Translations under genes and position numbers: made by a program
Notes under the pieces: generated by a model
The model's database searches: none
What the model was told of the DNA's origin: nothing
What the model saw: the letters and a program-made list of their open reading frames with translations, nothing else
Origin: Eubacteriales bacterium
GTDB taxonomy: Bacteria; Bacillota_A; Clostridia; Christensenellales; Aristaeellaceae
Direction of reading: 5' to 3'
DNA length: 7,073 nucleotides
Assembly: GCA_030528845.1 (NCBI GenBank)
Contig: JAUMYC010000133.1
Location: forward strand, 1-7,073
Shown here: piece by piece, positions 1 through 5,904 of the stretch
How positions within the stretch are numbered: position 1 is the stretch's first letter
Layout of the letters: the number at the start of each line of letters is the position of its first letter

Positions 1-1942
1 TGAACATCTCGGCGAGCGGGGCCTCGGCGGTGACCATCTGCTGGCCGTCCACCTGATCCATGCCCATGATGCGGCCGCGGCGCTTGTTCATATCGCCGAT
101 GACGTCGCCCATGTACTCGTCCGGAACGTAGATGTGCACGGTGTAGATCGGTTCGAGCAGGACCGGGCTGGCGTTGGTCAGCTGCTTGAACGCGAGGCGG
201 GCAGCGATCTTGAACGCCATTTCGGAAGAGTCGACCGGGTGGTAGCCGCCGTCGTAGAGCTGCGCAGTCAGGCCGACGACCGGGAAGCCGGCCAGAACGC
301 CCTTGAGGATGTTGTCGCGCAGGCCCTTTTCAACGGCCGGGATGAAGTTGCGCGGGACGGTGCCGCCCACGACGGCATCTTCAAAATGGAACTCGGTGTC
401 GGTCGGATCGTCGTTCGGACGGAACTTGATCTTGACGTCGGCGAACTGGCCGTGGCCGCCGGTCTGCTTCTTATGACGGCCTTCCACGTCGACCGGCTTA
501 CGGATGGACTCGCGGTACGGGATCTTGGGATCCTGCAGCACGCACTCGGCGCCGAACTTGCCGGAGAGCTTCTTGGTGATGACTTCGATGTGCATCTCGC
601 CAAGGCCGCTGAGCACGGATTCGGTGGTCTCCACGTTCTTTTCGACCTTGATGGTCGGGTCTTCTTCCATGAGCCTGCTCAGGCCGGAGAAGATCTTGTC
701 TTCTTCGCCGGACTTCTTGGCGTAGACGGCCTTGCTGATGCAGGGGGCCGGGAACTGCAGGGGGCCGAATTTGATCGGCTTGGAGGCGTCGCACAGGGTG
801 TGGCCGGTGGCGACGGACTGGAGCTTGGCCAGAGAGCAGATATCGCCGGCGATGACCTTGGTCACGGGGATCTGCTTCTTGCCGCGCTGCATATAGAGGG
901 TGCCGGGCTTTTCGGTCTTGTCGGCGTTGGCGTTATACAGCTGCATATCGCCGGTGAGCACGCCGGAGGTGACCTTGATCAGGCTCAGCTTGCCGACGAA
1001 CGGGTCGGCCATGGTCTTGAAGACGCGGGCGGAGAAGGGCTGGTCTTCGATGCAGACGCGCTCTTCGGCTTCGCCGTTCTTCGGGTTTTCGCCCTTGAGG
1101 GCATGATTGGCCGGCCAGGGCATGATGGAGACGATGTTGTCCAGGAGGCGGGCGATGCCCACGCGGGTCAGACCGGAGCAGCACACGACCGGAACGACGG
1201 TGCCTTCCAGAACGCCCTTGCTCAGGCCCTGCTGCATTTCTTCGGCGGTCAGTTCGCCCGCGTCGAAATACTTCTCCATGAGCTCTTCATCGGCGCCGGC
1301 GGCCGCTTCCATGAGCAGCTCGCGCGCGGTGGCGAGTTCGTCTTCGACGGAGGCCGGGACCGGGACTTCCTTCAGTGTCTTGCCTTCGCCCATGTAGGCC
1401 TTGTTGTCCAGCACGGACACGACGCCTTCGAACTTGCCGCCGTTCATGATCGGGACCTGGATCGGAGCGATGCAGGAGCCGTACTTGTCGGTCAGCGTGG
1501 CCAGAGCCTTGTCGAAGTTGGCGTTTTCGCGATCCATCTGGTTGATGACGACCAGACGGGAGACGTTATTCTTTTCGCAGGCGGCCCAGCCCTTTTCGGC
1601 GCCGACGGTCAGGCCGGAGACAGCGCCGACGAGGATGATCGCGCCTTCGCACACGGCCAGCGGGCCGACCATTTCACCGGCGAAATCGAAATAGCCGGGA
1701 ACGTCGATGAGGTTGATCTTGGTGTCCTTCCATTCCAGCGGCGCAACGGCGGCGGAAATGGAGATATGGCGCTTCACTTCTTCGGTATCGAAGTCGGTGG
1801 TGGTGGCGCCGTCTTCCACACGGCCCTGACGCTCGATCACGCCGGCGGTGTAGAGCATGGCCTCGACCAGAGTGGTCTTACCCTCGCTTCCGTGGCCCAC
1901 GACAGCGAGGTTACGGATGTCCTTGGAAGTAAGTTCCTTCAT
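1..1942 (-). CDS. fusA: Elongation factor G paralog (EF-G2-like translational GTPase), C-terminus cut by window edge
   Basis: Ribosome-associated GTPase of the EF-G family; housekeeping EF-G drives tRNA-mRNA translocation, but this belongs by motif to the divergent EF-G-like branch, whose role is less certain. The 647 codons visible show the G domain (about 1-280) with P-loop GHGSEGKTT (16-24), DVPGYFDF (80-87) and NQMD (134-137); domain II (about 300-385); domain III with EEDPT and SGLGEMHIEV (about 400-475); domain IV with YRESI and KKQTGGHGQF (about 476-595); and the start of domain V with EYMGDVIGDMNKRRGRI (609-625). Roughly 40-50 residues should lie beyond base 1. The start at 1942 has an AGGGGGA ribosome site at 1951-1957. 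Oddities: the usual catalytic His of the DTPGH motif is Tyr84, and the Lys of NKxD is Gln135. The family assignment is firm; that it is a paralog and not the sole EF-G is inference, supported by its lack of rpsL/rpsG/tuf neighbours. Confidence 0.93.
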   Translation of the reverse strand, partial: MKELTSKDIRNLAVVGHGSEGKTTLVEAMLYTAGVIERQGRVEDGATTTDFDTEEVKRHISISAAVAPLEWKDTKINLIDVPGYFDFAGEMVGPLAVCEGAIILVGAVSGLTVGAEKGWAACEKNNVSRLVVINQMDRENANFDKALATLTDKYGSCIAPIQVPIMNGGKFEGVVSVLDNKAYMGEGKTLKEVPVPASVEDELATARELLMEAAAGADEELMEKYFDAGELTAEEMQQGLSKGVLEGTVVPVVCCSGLTRVGIARLLDNIVSIMPWPANHALKGENPKNGEAEERVCIEDQPFSARVFKTMADPFVGKLSLIKVTSGVLTGDMQLYNANADKTEKPGTLYMQRGKKQIPVTKVIAGDICSLAKLQSVATGHTLCDASKPIKFGPLQFPAPCISKAVYAKKSGEEDKIFSGLSRLMEEDPTIKVEKNVETTESVLSGLGEMHIEVITKKLSGKFGAECVLQDPKIPYRESIRKPVDVEGRHKKQTGGHGQFADVKIKFRPNDDPTDTEFHFEDAVVGGTVPRNFIPAVEKGLRDNILKGVLAGFPVVGLTAQLYDGGYHPVDSSEMAFKIAARLAFKQLTNASPVLLEPIYTVHIYVPDEYMGDVIGDMNKRRGRIMGMDQVDGQQMVTAEAPLAEMF

Positions 1943-1984
1943 TTCGGTATTCCCCCTATGAAAATGGATTCAGCTTATTTACAC

Positions 1985-2017
1985 ACGCGTTGGCGCGCAT
2001 GCCGCGCCTAAACGCGT
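1985..2017 (-). promoter_or_regulatory. Large GC-rich hairpin in the EF-G paralog leader
   Basis: Read on the minus strand, the 7-base arm ACGCGTT pairs with AACGCGT and, inside it, GGCGCG pairs with CGCGCC, leaving a 2-base TA bulge and a five-base GCATG loop: 13 base pairs in all. It lies between the likely promoter and the ribosome binding site (1951-1957), in an otherwise AT-rich stretch, so it would be near the 5' end of the mRNA. No U-tract follows it, so it is not an ordinary terminator. It could stabilise the message, bind a protein, or as DNA act as an operator; the sequence does not decide between these. Confidence 0.6.
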
Positions 2018-2030
2018 CAGACTAACATTT

Positions 2031-2059
2031 ATATTATCAGAATTATTCCATCTTGAAAA
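2031..2059 (-). promoter_or_regulatory. Probable promoter of the EF-G paralog
   Basis: On the minus strand an extended -10 (TGA then TAATAT, hexamer at 2031-2036) lies in an AT-rich stretch, with a weak -35 TTTTCA at 2054-2059 and 17-base spacing. Transcription would begin near 2024, just ahead of the 1985-2017 hairpin and about 80 bases before the start codon. The overlapping TATAAA at 2028-2033 is an alternative -10. The -35 match is poor, so the exact position is uncertain, but the terminator after murI implies that a promoter is needed in this gap. Confidence 0.4.
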
Positions 2060-2101
2060 GGCCTTTTTCGCCGGTCCAGTGCTTTTTAGTGAATTTTTGC
2101 G

Positions 2102-2146
2102 AAAAAAGCGCTGTTTTTTAGGATATTTTACAGTTCAAACAGCGCT
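2102..2146 (-). terminator. Intrinsic terminator of murI, overlapping its 3' coding end
   Basis: A perfect 10-base inverted repeat, AGCGCTGTTT (minus strand, 2146-2137) and AAACAGCGCT (2116-2107), is separated by 20 bases and followed directly by five Ts (2106-2102). The 5' arm encodes murI residues Ala-Leu-Phe just before Glu-Leu-stop, so the stop codon (2130-2128) sits in the loop. The layout separates murI from the EF-G paralog downstream. Confidence 0.75.
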
Positions 2147-2880
2147 CGCATATGCTCCGTCTGCTCCTTTTGGTCTCCGCTGGTGAAAAACAGCACCCCG
2201 CCGGGGCCTTTTTCCCGCAGAAGCCCTTCCCTTTGCAGCACGCGGCGCGCCTGCCTTGCGGTGCCCTCGTTGCCGTCGAAGAGCGGCACGCCCGGCAGCG
2301 CCCCGGAGATCGCCCGGCGCAGGAAGGGGTAATGCGTGCAGCCGAGCACGCACGCGTCCACCCTCTGCCCGGCAAAGGGCGCAAACAGCCGCGCAAGATA
2401 CGCGTCCAGCCGCTCGCCCTCCAGCTCCAGCCGCTCGGCAAATTCCATCAGCCCCTCGCAGGGCAGCAGCACGCTGTTTTTCCCATAACGCTCCAGCAGC
2501 AGCCGCAGCTTCTCCTGCCGGATGGTGGCGGGCGTGGCCATGACGAGCATGAGCCCCTCCCCCACGGCCTCGGCTGCGGGCTTGACGGCGGGCTCGATGC
2601 CGATCACGGGGATGTCCAGTTCCTTGCGCAGGGAAGCCGCCGCGGCGCTGGTGGCCGTGTTGCAGGCGATGACCAGCTCCTTGATCCCCCTGTCCAGCAA
2701 AAAGCGCGCGGCCTGCCCGGTCAGGCGGCGGATCTCCTCCTCCGTCTTCGTGCCGTAGGGCGCGTTCTTGCTGTCGCCGTAGTAATAAAAGGTCTCCTGC
2801 GGCATCAGCCGCGCCAGCTCGCGCAGCGTGCTCACGCCGCCCACGCCGCTGTCGAGCACGCCGATGGCCCTCTCGCGCAT
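2128..2880 (-). CDS. murI: Glutamate racemase
   Basis: Cytoplasmic, cofactor-independent enzyme that interconverts L- and D-glutamate, supplying D-Glu for the peptidoglycan stem peptide. The 250-residue product has the family landmarks in order: DSGVGG (10-15), YYGDSKNAPYG (33-43), ACNTATS (72-78) with catalytic Cys73, IGIEP (93-97), and GCTHYPFL (180-187) with the second catalytic Cys181 and His183. Length is within the usual 250-290 range. The frame is open to 2955, but the start at 2880 is preferred: it places DSGVGG at the usual distance from the N-terminus, has a purine-rich AGGGGAGAGG ribosome site just upstream, and the promoter -10 at 2906-2911 lies inside the longer version. Its neighbour upstream is a secreted wall-hydrolase-like gene, a thematic match, but each has its own signals. 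Confidence 0.96.
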   Translation of the reverse strand: MRERAIGVLDSGVGGVSTLRELARLMPQETFYYYGDSKNAPYGTKTEEEIRRLTGQAARFLLDRGIKELVIACNTATSAAAASLRKELDIPVIGIEPAVKPAAEAVGEGLMLVMATPATIRQEKLRLLLERYGKNSVLLPCEGLMEFAERLELEGERLDAYLARLFAPFAGQRVDACVLGCTHYPFLRRAISGALPGVPLFDGNEGTARQARRVLQREGLLREKGPGGVLFFTSGDQKEQTEHMRALFEL

Positions 2881-2905
2881 TTTCCTCTCCCCTTTCGCTC
2901 CCGTC

Positions 2906-2935
2906 ATTATACCACGCCGCGCAGGTATAAGAGAA
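2906..2935 (-). promoter_or_regulatory. murI promoter (extended -10)
   Basis: On the minus strand a consensus TATAAT (2911-2906) is preceded by TGG, giving an extended -10; a weak -35 TTCTCT lies at 2935-2930 with 18-base spacing. Transcription would start near 2899, leaving a leader of about 20 bases before the ATG at 2880. The -35 coincides with the tail of the terminator of the upstream gene. Confidence 0.7.
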
Positions 2936-2966
2936 CCCCCTTCTTTTCTTCGCAAAAAGAAGGGGG
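2929..2966 (-). terminator. Intrinsic terminator of the Ig-like/NlpC-type gene
   Basis: A perfect 12-base-pair stem, CCCCCTTCTTTT (minus strand, from 2966) with AAAAGAAGGGGG (to 2936), encloses a 7-base loop. It begins about 22 bases after the stop of the secreted-protein gene. The tail is TTCTCTT, T-rich but interrupted, so termination may be incomplete and allow some read-through into murI. Confidence 0.75.
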
Positions 2967-2988
2967 CATATGCGCGGGAAAGCCGCCT

Positions 2989-5145
2989 TTAGCCGGCAAA
3001 GGAGGCCTGCCGGCGGACGATATAGCCCGCCGAGCGGTACGCCGCCACGTTGACGACCGAGCAGCACACCGTGTTGTGGATATCGACCGCGTTTCCGCCG
3101 CCCTGCTCGATGATCATCATCTGCGTGCGCGCGGCATCGGTGTAATAGAGGAACATGACGCAATGGCCGTCCATGACGAGGATGTCGCCCGGCTTCATCT
3201 CTCTGCCCCACGCGATCGTGCGATAGGCGGGGGTGGTGAGCATGATGCCGGTGTAGTCGTAGGAATGCGCGTTGCCCATGCCCCACTGGGCGAGGGACAC
3301 AAACGAAGAGCAGTCGTTTCCGGCATACATGCCGTCATATTTCTTCGTCTGGCTCATCAGATAATAGCCCCGGCCCGTGTCGGTATAATAGCCCCCGGAG
3401 ACCGCGTTGATCTCGTTGAAGCGGCGCGCGGTGAAATCGCCGCTCGTGCCGCACTGGATATAGGGCAGGCCGTAATACATGCGCCCGGGCTGATAATCCT
3501 TCGCGCCGCCCAGAGAGCTGCTCGTGCGCCAGTAGCGCTGCTCCACAGGGGTCATCCAGGGGAAGCGGTACATGGCGAAGGCACGACGGATGATCTGCTT
3601 GCGCGCGTTGGCCTCGCTCAGGCTCAACGAGCCGGTGCGCAGCAGAGTCTCCAGCGCGTTGTTCGCGCTCTCCTCCACGGCGTCGATCTTGGCAAGGTTC
3701 TTTTTCAGATCCGCCGCGCTCGTATAGCGGGCGGGCACGGTGGTGGTATATTCCGCCGCGAGCACCGTCACCTGCACAGAGGCGCTCAGCGCGCCGTAGA
3801 CCGTCGTGGCCGTGATGCGCGCCGTGCCCTGCGCAAGGGCGGTGATCTTACCGTTTGCGTCCACGCTGACCACGTTCGGATCGCTGCTGTGCCACACGAC
3901 GTGATCCAGGCAGCCCTCCGGCCGGATCGTGGGCACGAGCGTCACGCTGTCGCCCGGCGCAAAGTAAAACTCGACGGTGGAAAAACCGATGGATTCGGGC
4001 ATATGGCCGGTCACGCGCACGCCGATGGCGGTATAGACCGCCGCCGATTCGGCGGAGTAGATGCGGATGACGGCCTTGCCGTGCTTATGTCCGGTGATCG
4101 TTCCGTCCGCCGCCACAGAGGCGACCGAAGGATCGGACGAGACGTAGATCAGGCCCTGCGCGGCCGTCTCGGGCATGGCGCGCGCGTCCACGTTCATCGA
4201 AGCGCCCTGCGAGAGCTCGTAGATCGTCTGATCGACGTGGATATGCGTCGGCGCGTTCAAGCCCACGGACACGGTGATCTGCTTGTAGATGATCCGGTTT
4301 ACGGCGGAATAGACGCGGATGTAGGTCGTGCCGCGCACGCCCGCCACGATGCGCCCGTTCTGGTTCACCGCGGCGATGGCCGGGTCTGCGCTCTTCCAGT
4401 ACAGGCTCTGATCCGCCCTCTCGGGCAGGATGCTCGCCTTGCAGTCGTAATAGCTCCCCGGAGAGAGGGTGAGGCTGGTCGTTTCCACCTCCACGGAGGC
4501 GGGCCTGGCGCTGTTGACCACGGTGATCTTACACTTGGCCCAGCTGCCGCCGTTTGCGCGCGCGCCGATGATGCAGCTGCCCACGCCCACGGCCGTCACC
4601 ACGCCGTTTGCATCCACCGTGCACACGTTCGGGTTGGTCGTGACCCATTCCACCTGCGCCGCGGGGTCGCTGAGCGTATAGCCGATCTTACCCGCGCTGA
4701 TGCCGTTGAGGTCCATTTTGGCCGAGCTCACGCGGAAGCGGATCTCCGCCTTCTGCGCCGTTGCGCCGGGCGTCGGCGCGGAGCCGCCCGACGAGGAGCC
4801 TGTGTTGATCACGGTGATCCGGCATTTCGACCAGGCCGTGTTCGCCCCGCGCACGCCGATGATCGCCTGCCCGACGCCCACGGCCGTCACAACGCCCTGA
4901 TCGTCCACCGTCGCCACGGAGGGCGCGTTGCTCACCCACACCAGCGGCTCCGTCGCGTTCGCCGGGCTGACCGTCACGCGCAGCTTTCCTTGGTTCTTTC
5001 CGTTCAGATCCATCGTCGCCTTGCTCGCGCTCAGCCGCACCTGCTCGGCGGCGACCGTTTCCTGTGCAAGAGCCGCCCCGGGCCGCGCGGGCATCAGCCC
5101 CATCAGCAGCGCAAGGCACAGCGCCCATGCCAGAGCTCGTTTCAT
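2989..5145 (-). CDS. Secreted protein: five BIG2 Ig-like domains plus C-terminal NlpC/P60-like cysteine peptidase
   Basis: A 718-residue exported protein, probably a peptidoglycan-acting peptidase or amidase. A signal peptide spans about residues 1-27 (Lys-Arg, hydrophobic core, AALA cut site before QE). Five BIG2-type domains follow (about 34-113, 131-211, 216-296, 299-380, 382-463), each with the pattern of a W/Y strand, DPxVxxVxxxG and a closing ITV or VTV strand; a Ser/Gly/Pro linker (114-130) separates the first two. A helical linker (475-545) leads to the catalytic region: YYGLPY (557-562), NDCSSFV (610-616) with likely nucleophile Cys612, KPGDILV (651-657), GH (660-661) with His661, and IIEQGGG (678-684), perhaps supplying the third residue. 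No LPXTG, SLH or transmembrane anchor is seen. The start at 5145 fits an AGGGGAG ribosome site and the signal peptide; the frame stays open further upstream but without either. BIG2 calls are firm; the peptidase class is by motif order and its substrate is inferred. Confidence 0.85.
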   Translation of the reverse strand: MKRALAWALCLALLMGLMPARPGAALAQETVAAEQVRLSASKATMDLNGKNQGKLRVTVSPANATEPLVWVSNAPSVATVDDQGVVTAVGVGQAIIGVRGANTAWSKCRITVINTGSSSGGSAPTPGATAQKAEIRFRVSSAKMDLNGISAGKIGYTLSDPAAQVEWVTTNPNVCTVDANGVVTAVGVGSCIIGARANGGSWAKCKITVVNSARPASVEVETTSLTLSPGSYYDCKASILPERADQSLYWKSADPAIAAVNQNGRIVAGVRGTTYIRVYSAVNRIIYKQITVSVGLNAPTHIHVDQTIYELSQGASMNVDARAMPETAAQGLIYVSSDPSVASVAADGTITGHKHGKAVIRIYSAESAAVYTAIGVRVTGHMPESIGFSTVEFYFAPGDSVTLVPTIRPEGCLDHVVWHSSDPNVVSVDANGKITALAQGTARITATTVYGALSASVQVTVLAAEYTTTVPARYTSAADLKKNLAKIDAVEESANNALETLLRTGSLSLSEANARKQIIRRAFAMYRFPWMTPVEQRYWRTSSSLGGAKDYQPGRMYYGLPYIQCGTSGDFTARRFNEINAVSGGYYTDTGRGYYLMSQTKKYDGMYAGNDCSSFVSLAQWGMGNAHSYDYTGIMLTTPAYRTIAWGREMKPGDILVMDGHCVMFLYYTDAARTQMMIIEQGGGNAVDIHNTVCCSVVNVAAYRSAGYIVRRQASFAG
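3757..5046 (-). repeat. Region coding five tandem BIG2 Ig-like domains
   Basis: Five protein-level repeats of roughly 80-97 residues. Repeats 1 and 2 are the closest pair: both contain GVVTAVGVG, exactly 97 residues apart (84-92 and 181-189), and their DNA shares the 14-base run CCCACGGCCGTCAC (+ strand 4586-4599 and 4877-4890) inside a longer similar stretch. Repeats 3-5 are more diverged. This suggests that the first two arose by a more recent duplication. Confidence 0.75.
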
Positions 5146-5233
5146 TTTGTTTTCTCCCCTCGCCTGTTTCGTTCGCTTTCCTCCGCCCGCGCGGCGCTTT
5201 CCGGCCAAAAGGGCAGATTCTGACATATAGACC

Positions 5234-5262
5234 ATTATATTGCTTCTTCGGTTCCACTTCAA
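5234..5262 (-). promoter_or_regulatory. Promoter of the Ig-like/NlpC-type gene
   Basis: On the minus strand -35 TTGAAG (5262-5257) and consensus -10 TATAAT (5239-5234) are separated by exactly 17 bases. The predicted start near 5227 gives a leader of about 80 bases to the ATG at 5145. Strong sigma-A-type match; it also shows that the open frame upstream of 5145 is not coding. Confidence 0.8.
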
Positions 5263-5342
5263 GCGGCGCGCCGTTTTTTTCCGCGCAGGGGAAGAAGCCG
5301 CGCTTCCCGTCACAATTTGCTCATAATTCGTCGCATTTTCCA

Positions 5343-5371
5343 TTGACGGGGCGAAAACAGACGGATATAAT
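5343..5371 (+). promoter_or_regulatory. Promoter of the small membrane protein gene
   Basis: TTGACG (5343-5348), a 17-base spacer and consensus TATAAT (5366-5371): the best promoter match in the window. Transcription should start near 5378, about 93 bases before the ATG at 5471. Confidence 0.85.
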
Positions 5372-5382
5372 GGTAGTAACGT

Positions 5383-5409
5383 ATGGGCAGTTTTTTCTGC
5401 CCGTTTTTT
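5383..5409 (+). terminator. Terminator-like hairpin directly after the transcription start (possible attenuator)
   Basis: GGGCAG (5385-5390) pairs with CTGCCC (5397-5402) around a six-T loop, extended by a T-G and an A-T pair, then six Ts (5404-5409). It has the form of an intrinsic terminator yet begins only about 7 bases after the predicted start of the promoter at 5343-5371. It could abort transcripts at about 30 bases, act as an attenuator, or simply protect the 5' end of the mRNA. No clear competing antiterminator pairing was found. Confidence 0.6.
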
Positions 5410-5470
5410 ACCGGAGATCCATAATTAAAGGCGGCGCTCGCACAGGGCGCGCCGAAAGGAGATTTTCCCC

Positions 5471-5824
5471 ATGACAAAAGAACGCCGCAGAAGTTCCGCC
5501 GTATCGATCGGCAACTGGATGCTTTCCCTCCTTCTGAGCGCGCTGGTCCCCGTCCTCGTCATCGGCCTGCTCATCTTCCTGCAGACGAAGTTCGCTCTGC
5601 CCACCGCCGTGCTCTACGGCATCCTCGCCGCGCCGATCCTCTATTACGTCATCGTCGCCTGCGTCACCCGCAAGGTCAGCAAGCGCAACTGGGCCATCGC
5701 CAACATCATCTGGACGCTCATCGTCGCGCTGATCACGGTGCTGGTGGTCATCGTGCTGGGCGAGGTCATCCTCACCGCGCTCGTCGGGCTGCTCAACACG
5801 CCTGTGACCAGCCTCGTGGGCTGA
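5471..5824 (+). CDS. Small integral membrane protein of unknown function
   Basis: I do not recognise the family. The 117-residue product has a basic N-terminus (KERRR, 3-7), a hydrophobic segment at about 15-38, a second at about 42-65, a positively charged loop TRKVSKR (66-72), and a long hydrophobic stretch at about 74-108 that could be one long or two short membrane passes. There are no obvious catalytic or metal-binding residues and no signal-peptide cleavage site. Positive charges at the N-terminus and after segment 2 suggest that both face the cytoplasm. The ATG at 5471 has AAAGGAG at 5455-5461 with 9-base spacing, and a strong promoter precedes it, so it is very likely a real gene. It is divergent from the secreted BIG2 protein and upstream of rpsO, which has its own promoter. 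Transporter accessory, stress or envelope roles are all possible; none is shown. Confidence 0.82.
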   Translation: MTKERRRSSAVSIGNWMLSLLLSALVPVLVIGLLIFLQTKFALPTAVLYGILAAPILYYVIVACVTRKVSKRNWAIANIIWTLIVALITVLVVIVLGEVILTALVGLLNTPVTSLVG

Positions 5825-5872
5825 GCCCCCGCGCCGCCCTATTAAGCATGCACAAACTTAATCCAACCGTCA

Positions 5873-5901
5873 TTTACACGGCGGTCGGCTTATGGTACAA
5901 T
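5873..5901 (+). promoter_or_regulatory. rpsO promoter
   Basis: TTTACA (5873-5878), 17 bases, TACAAT (5896-5901), with TGG just before the -10 making it an extended -10. The predicted start is near 5908, giving a leader of about 100 bases. No clear terminator lies between the preceding membrane-protein gene and this promoter, so read-through from upstream is possible. Confidence 0.8.
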
Positions 5902-5904
5902 GCG

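Larger units (their letters stand above)
5146..5470. other. Divergent intergenic region with two back-to-back promoters
   Basis: This 325-base gap holds no convincing gene. It contains a leftward promoter (5234-5262) for the secreted protein, a rightward promoter (5343-5371) for the small membrane protein, and about 80 bases between their -35 elements. That central part includes a ten-base palindrome CGGCGCGCCG beside a run of seven Ts (about 5264-5280) and a six-pair inverted repeat GGGAAG/CTTCCC (5289-5308); either could be a shared operator, though nothing proves it. Confidence 0.65.

Noticed and set aside
134..2011. Open frame of 625 codons on the + strand
   Set aside because: It lies antisense to the EF-G paralog, whose protein matches EF-G domains throughout. 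The + strand product is low-complexity (rich in Gly, Asp, Ala, His, Leu) with no recognisable domain, as expected from the complement of GC-biased codons.
2081..2118. Possible + strand terminator (GTGCTTTTT with AAAAAGCGC, then TGTTTTTT)
   Set aside because: No + strand gene lies upstream to terminate and the stem is AT-rich with a long loop; the minus-strand terminator using the same bases is much better.
2135..3286. Open frame of 383 codons on the minus strand, overlapping murI in another frame
   Set aside because: It overlaps two genes with clear protein homology and their terminator; its product is Arg/Ala/Gly-rich and domain-free.
2152..5223. Open frame of 1023 codons on the + strand
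   Set aside because: It is antisense to murI and the secreted BIG2 protein, crosses their terminator and promoter, and encodes an Arg/His/Gly/Ala-rich product without domains. Codon bias at high GC explains its length.
5146..5343. N-terminal extension of the secreted protein from 5343
   Set aside because: It would place the signal peptide 67 residues in and includes the promoter at 5234-5262; the ATG at 5145 has its own ribosome site.
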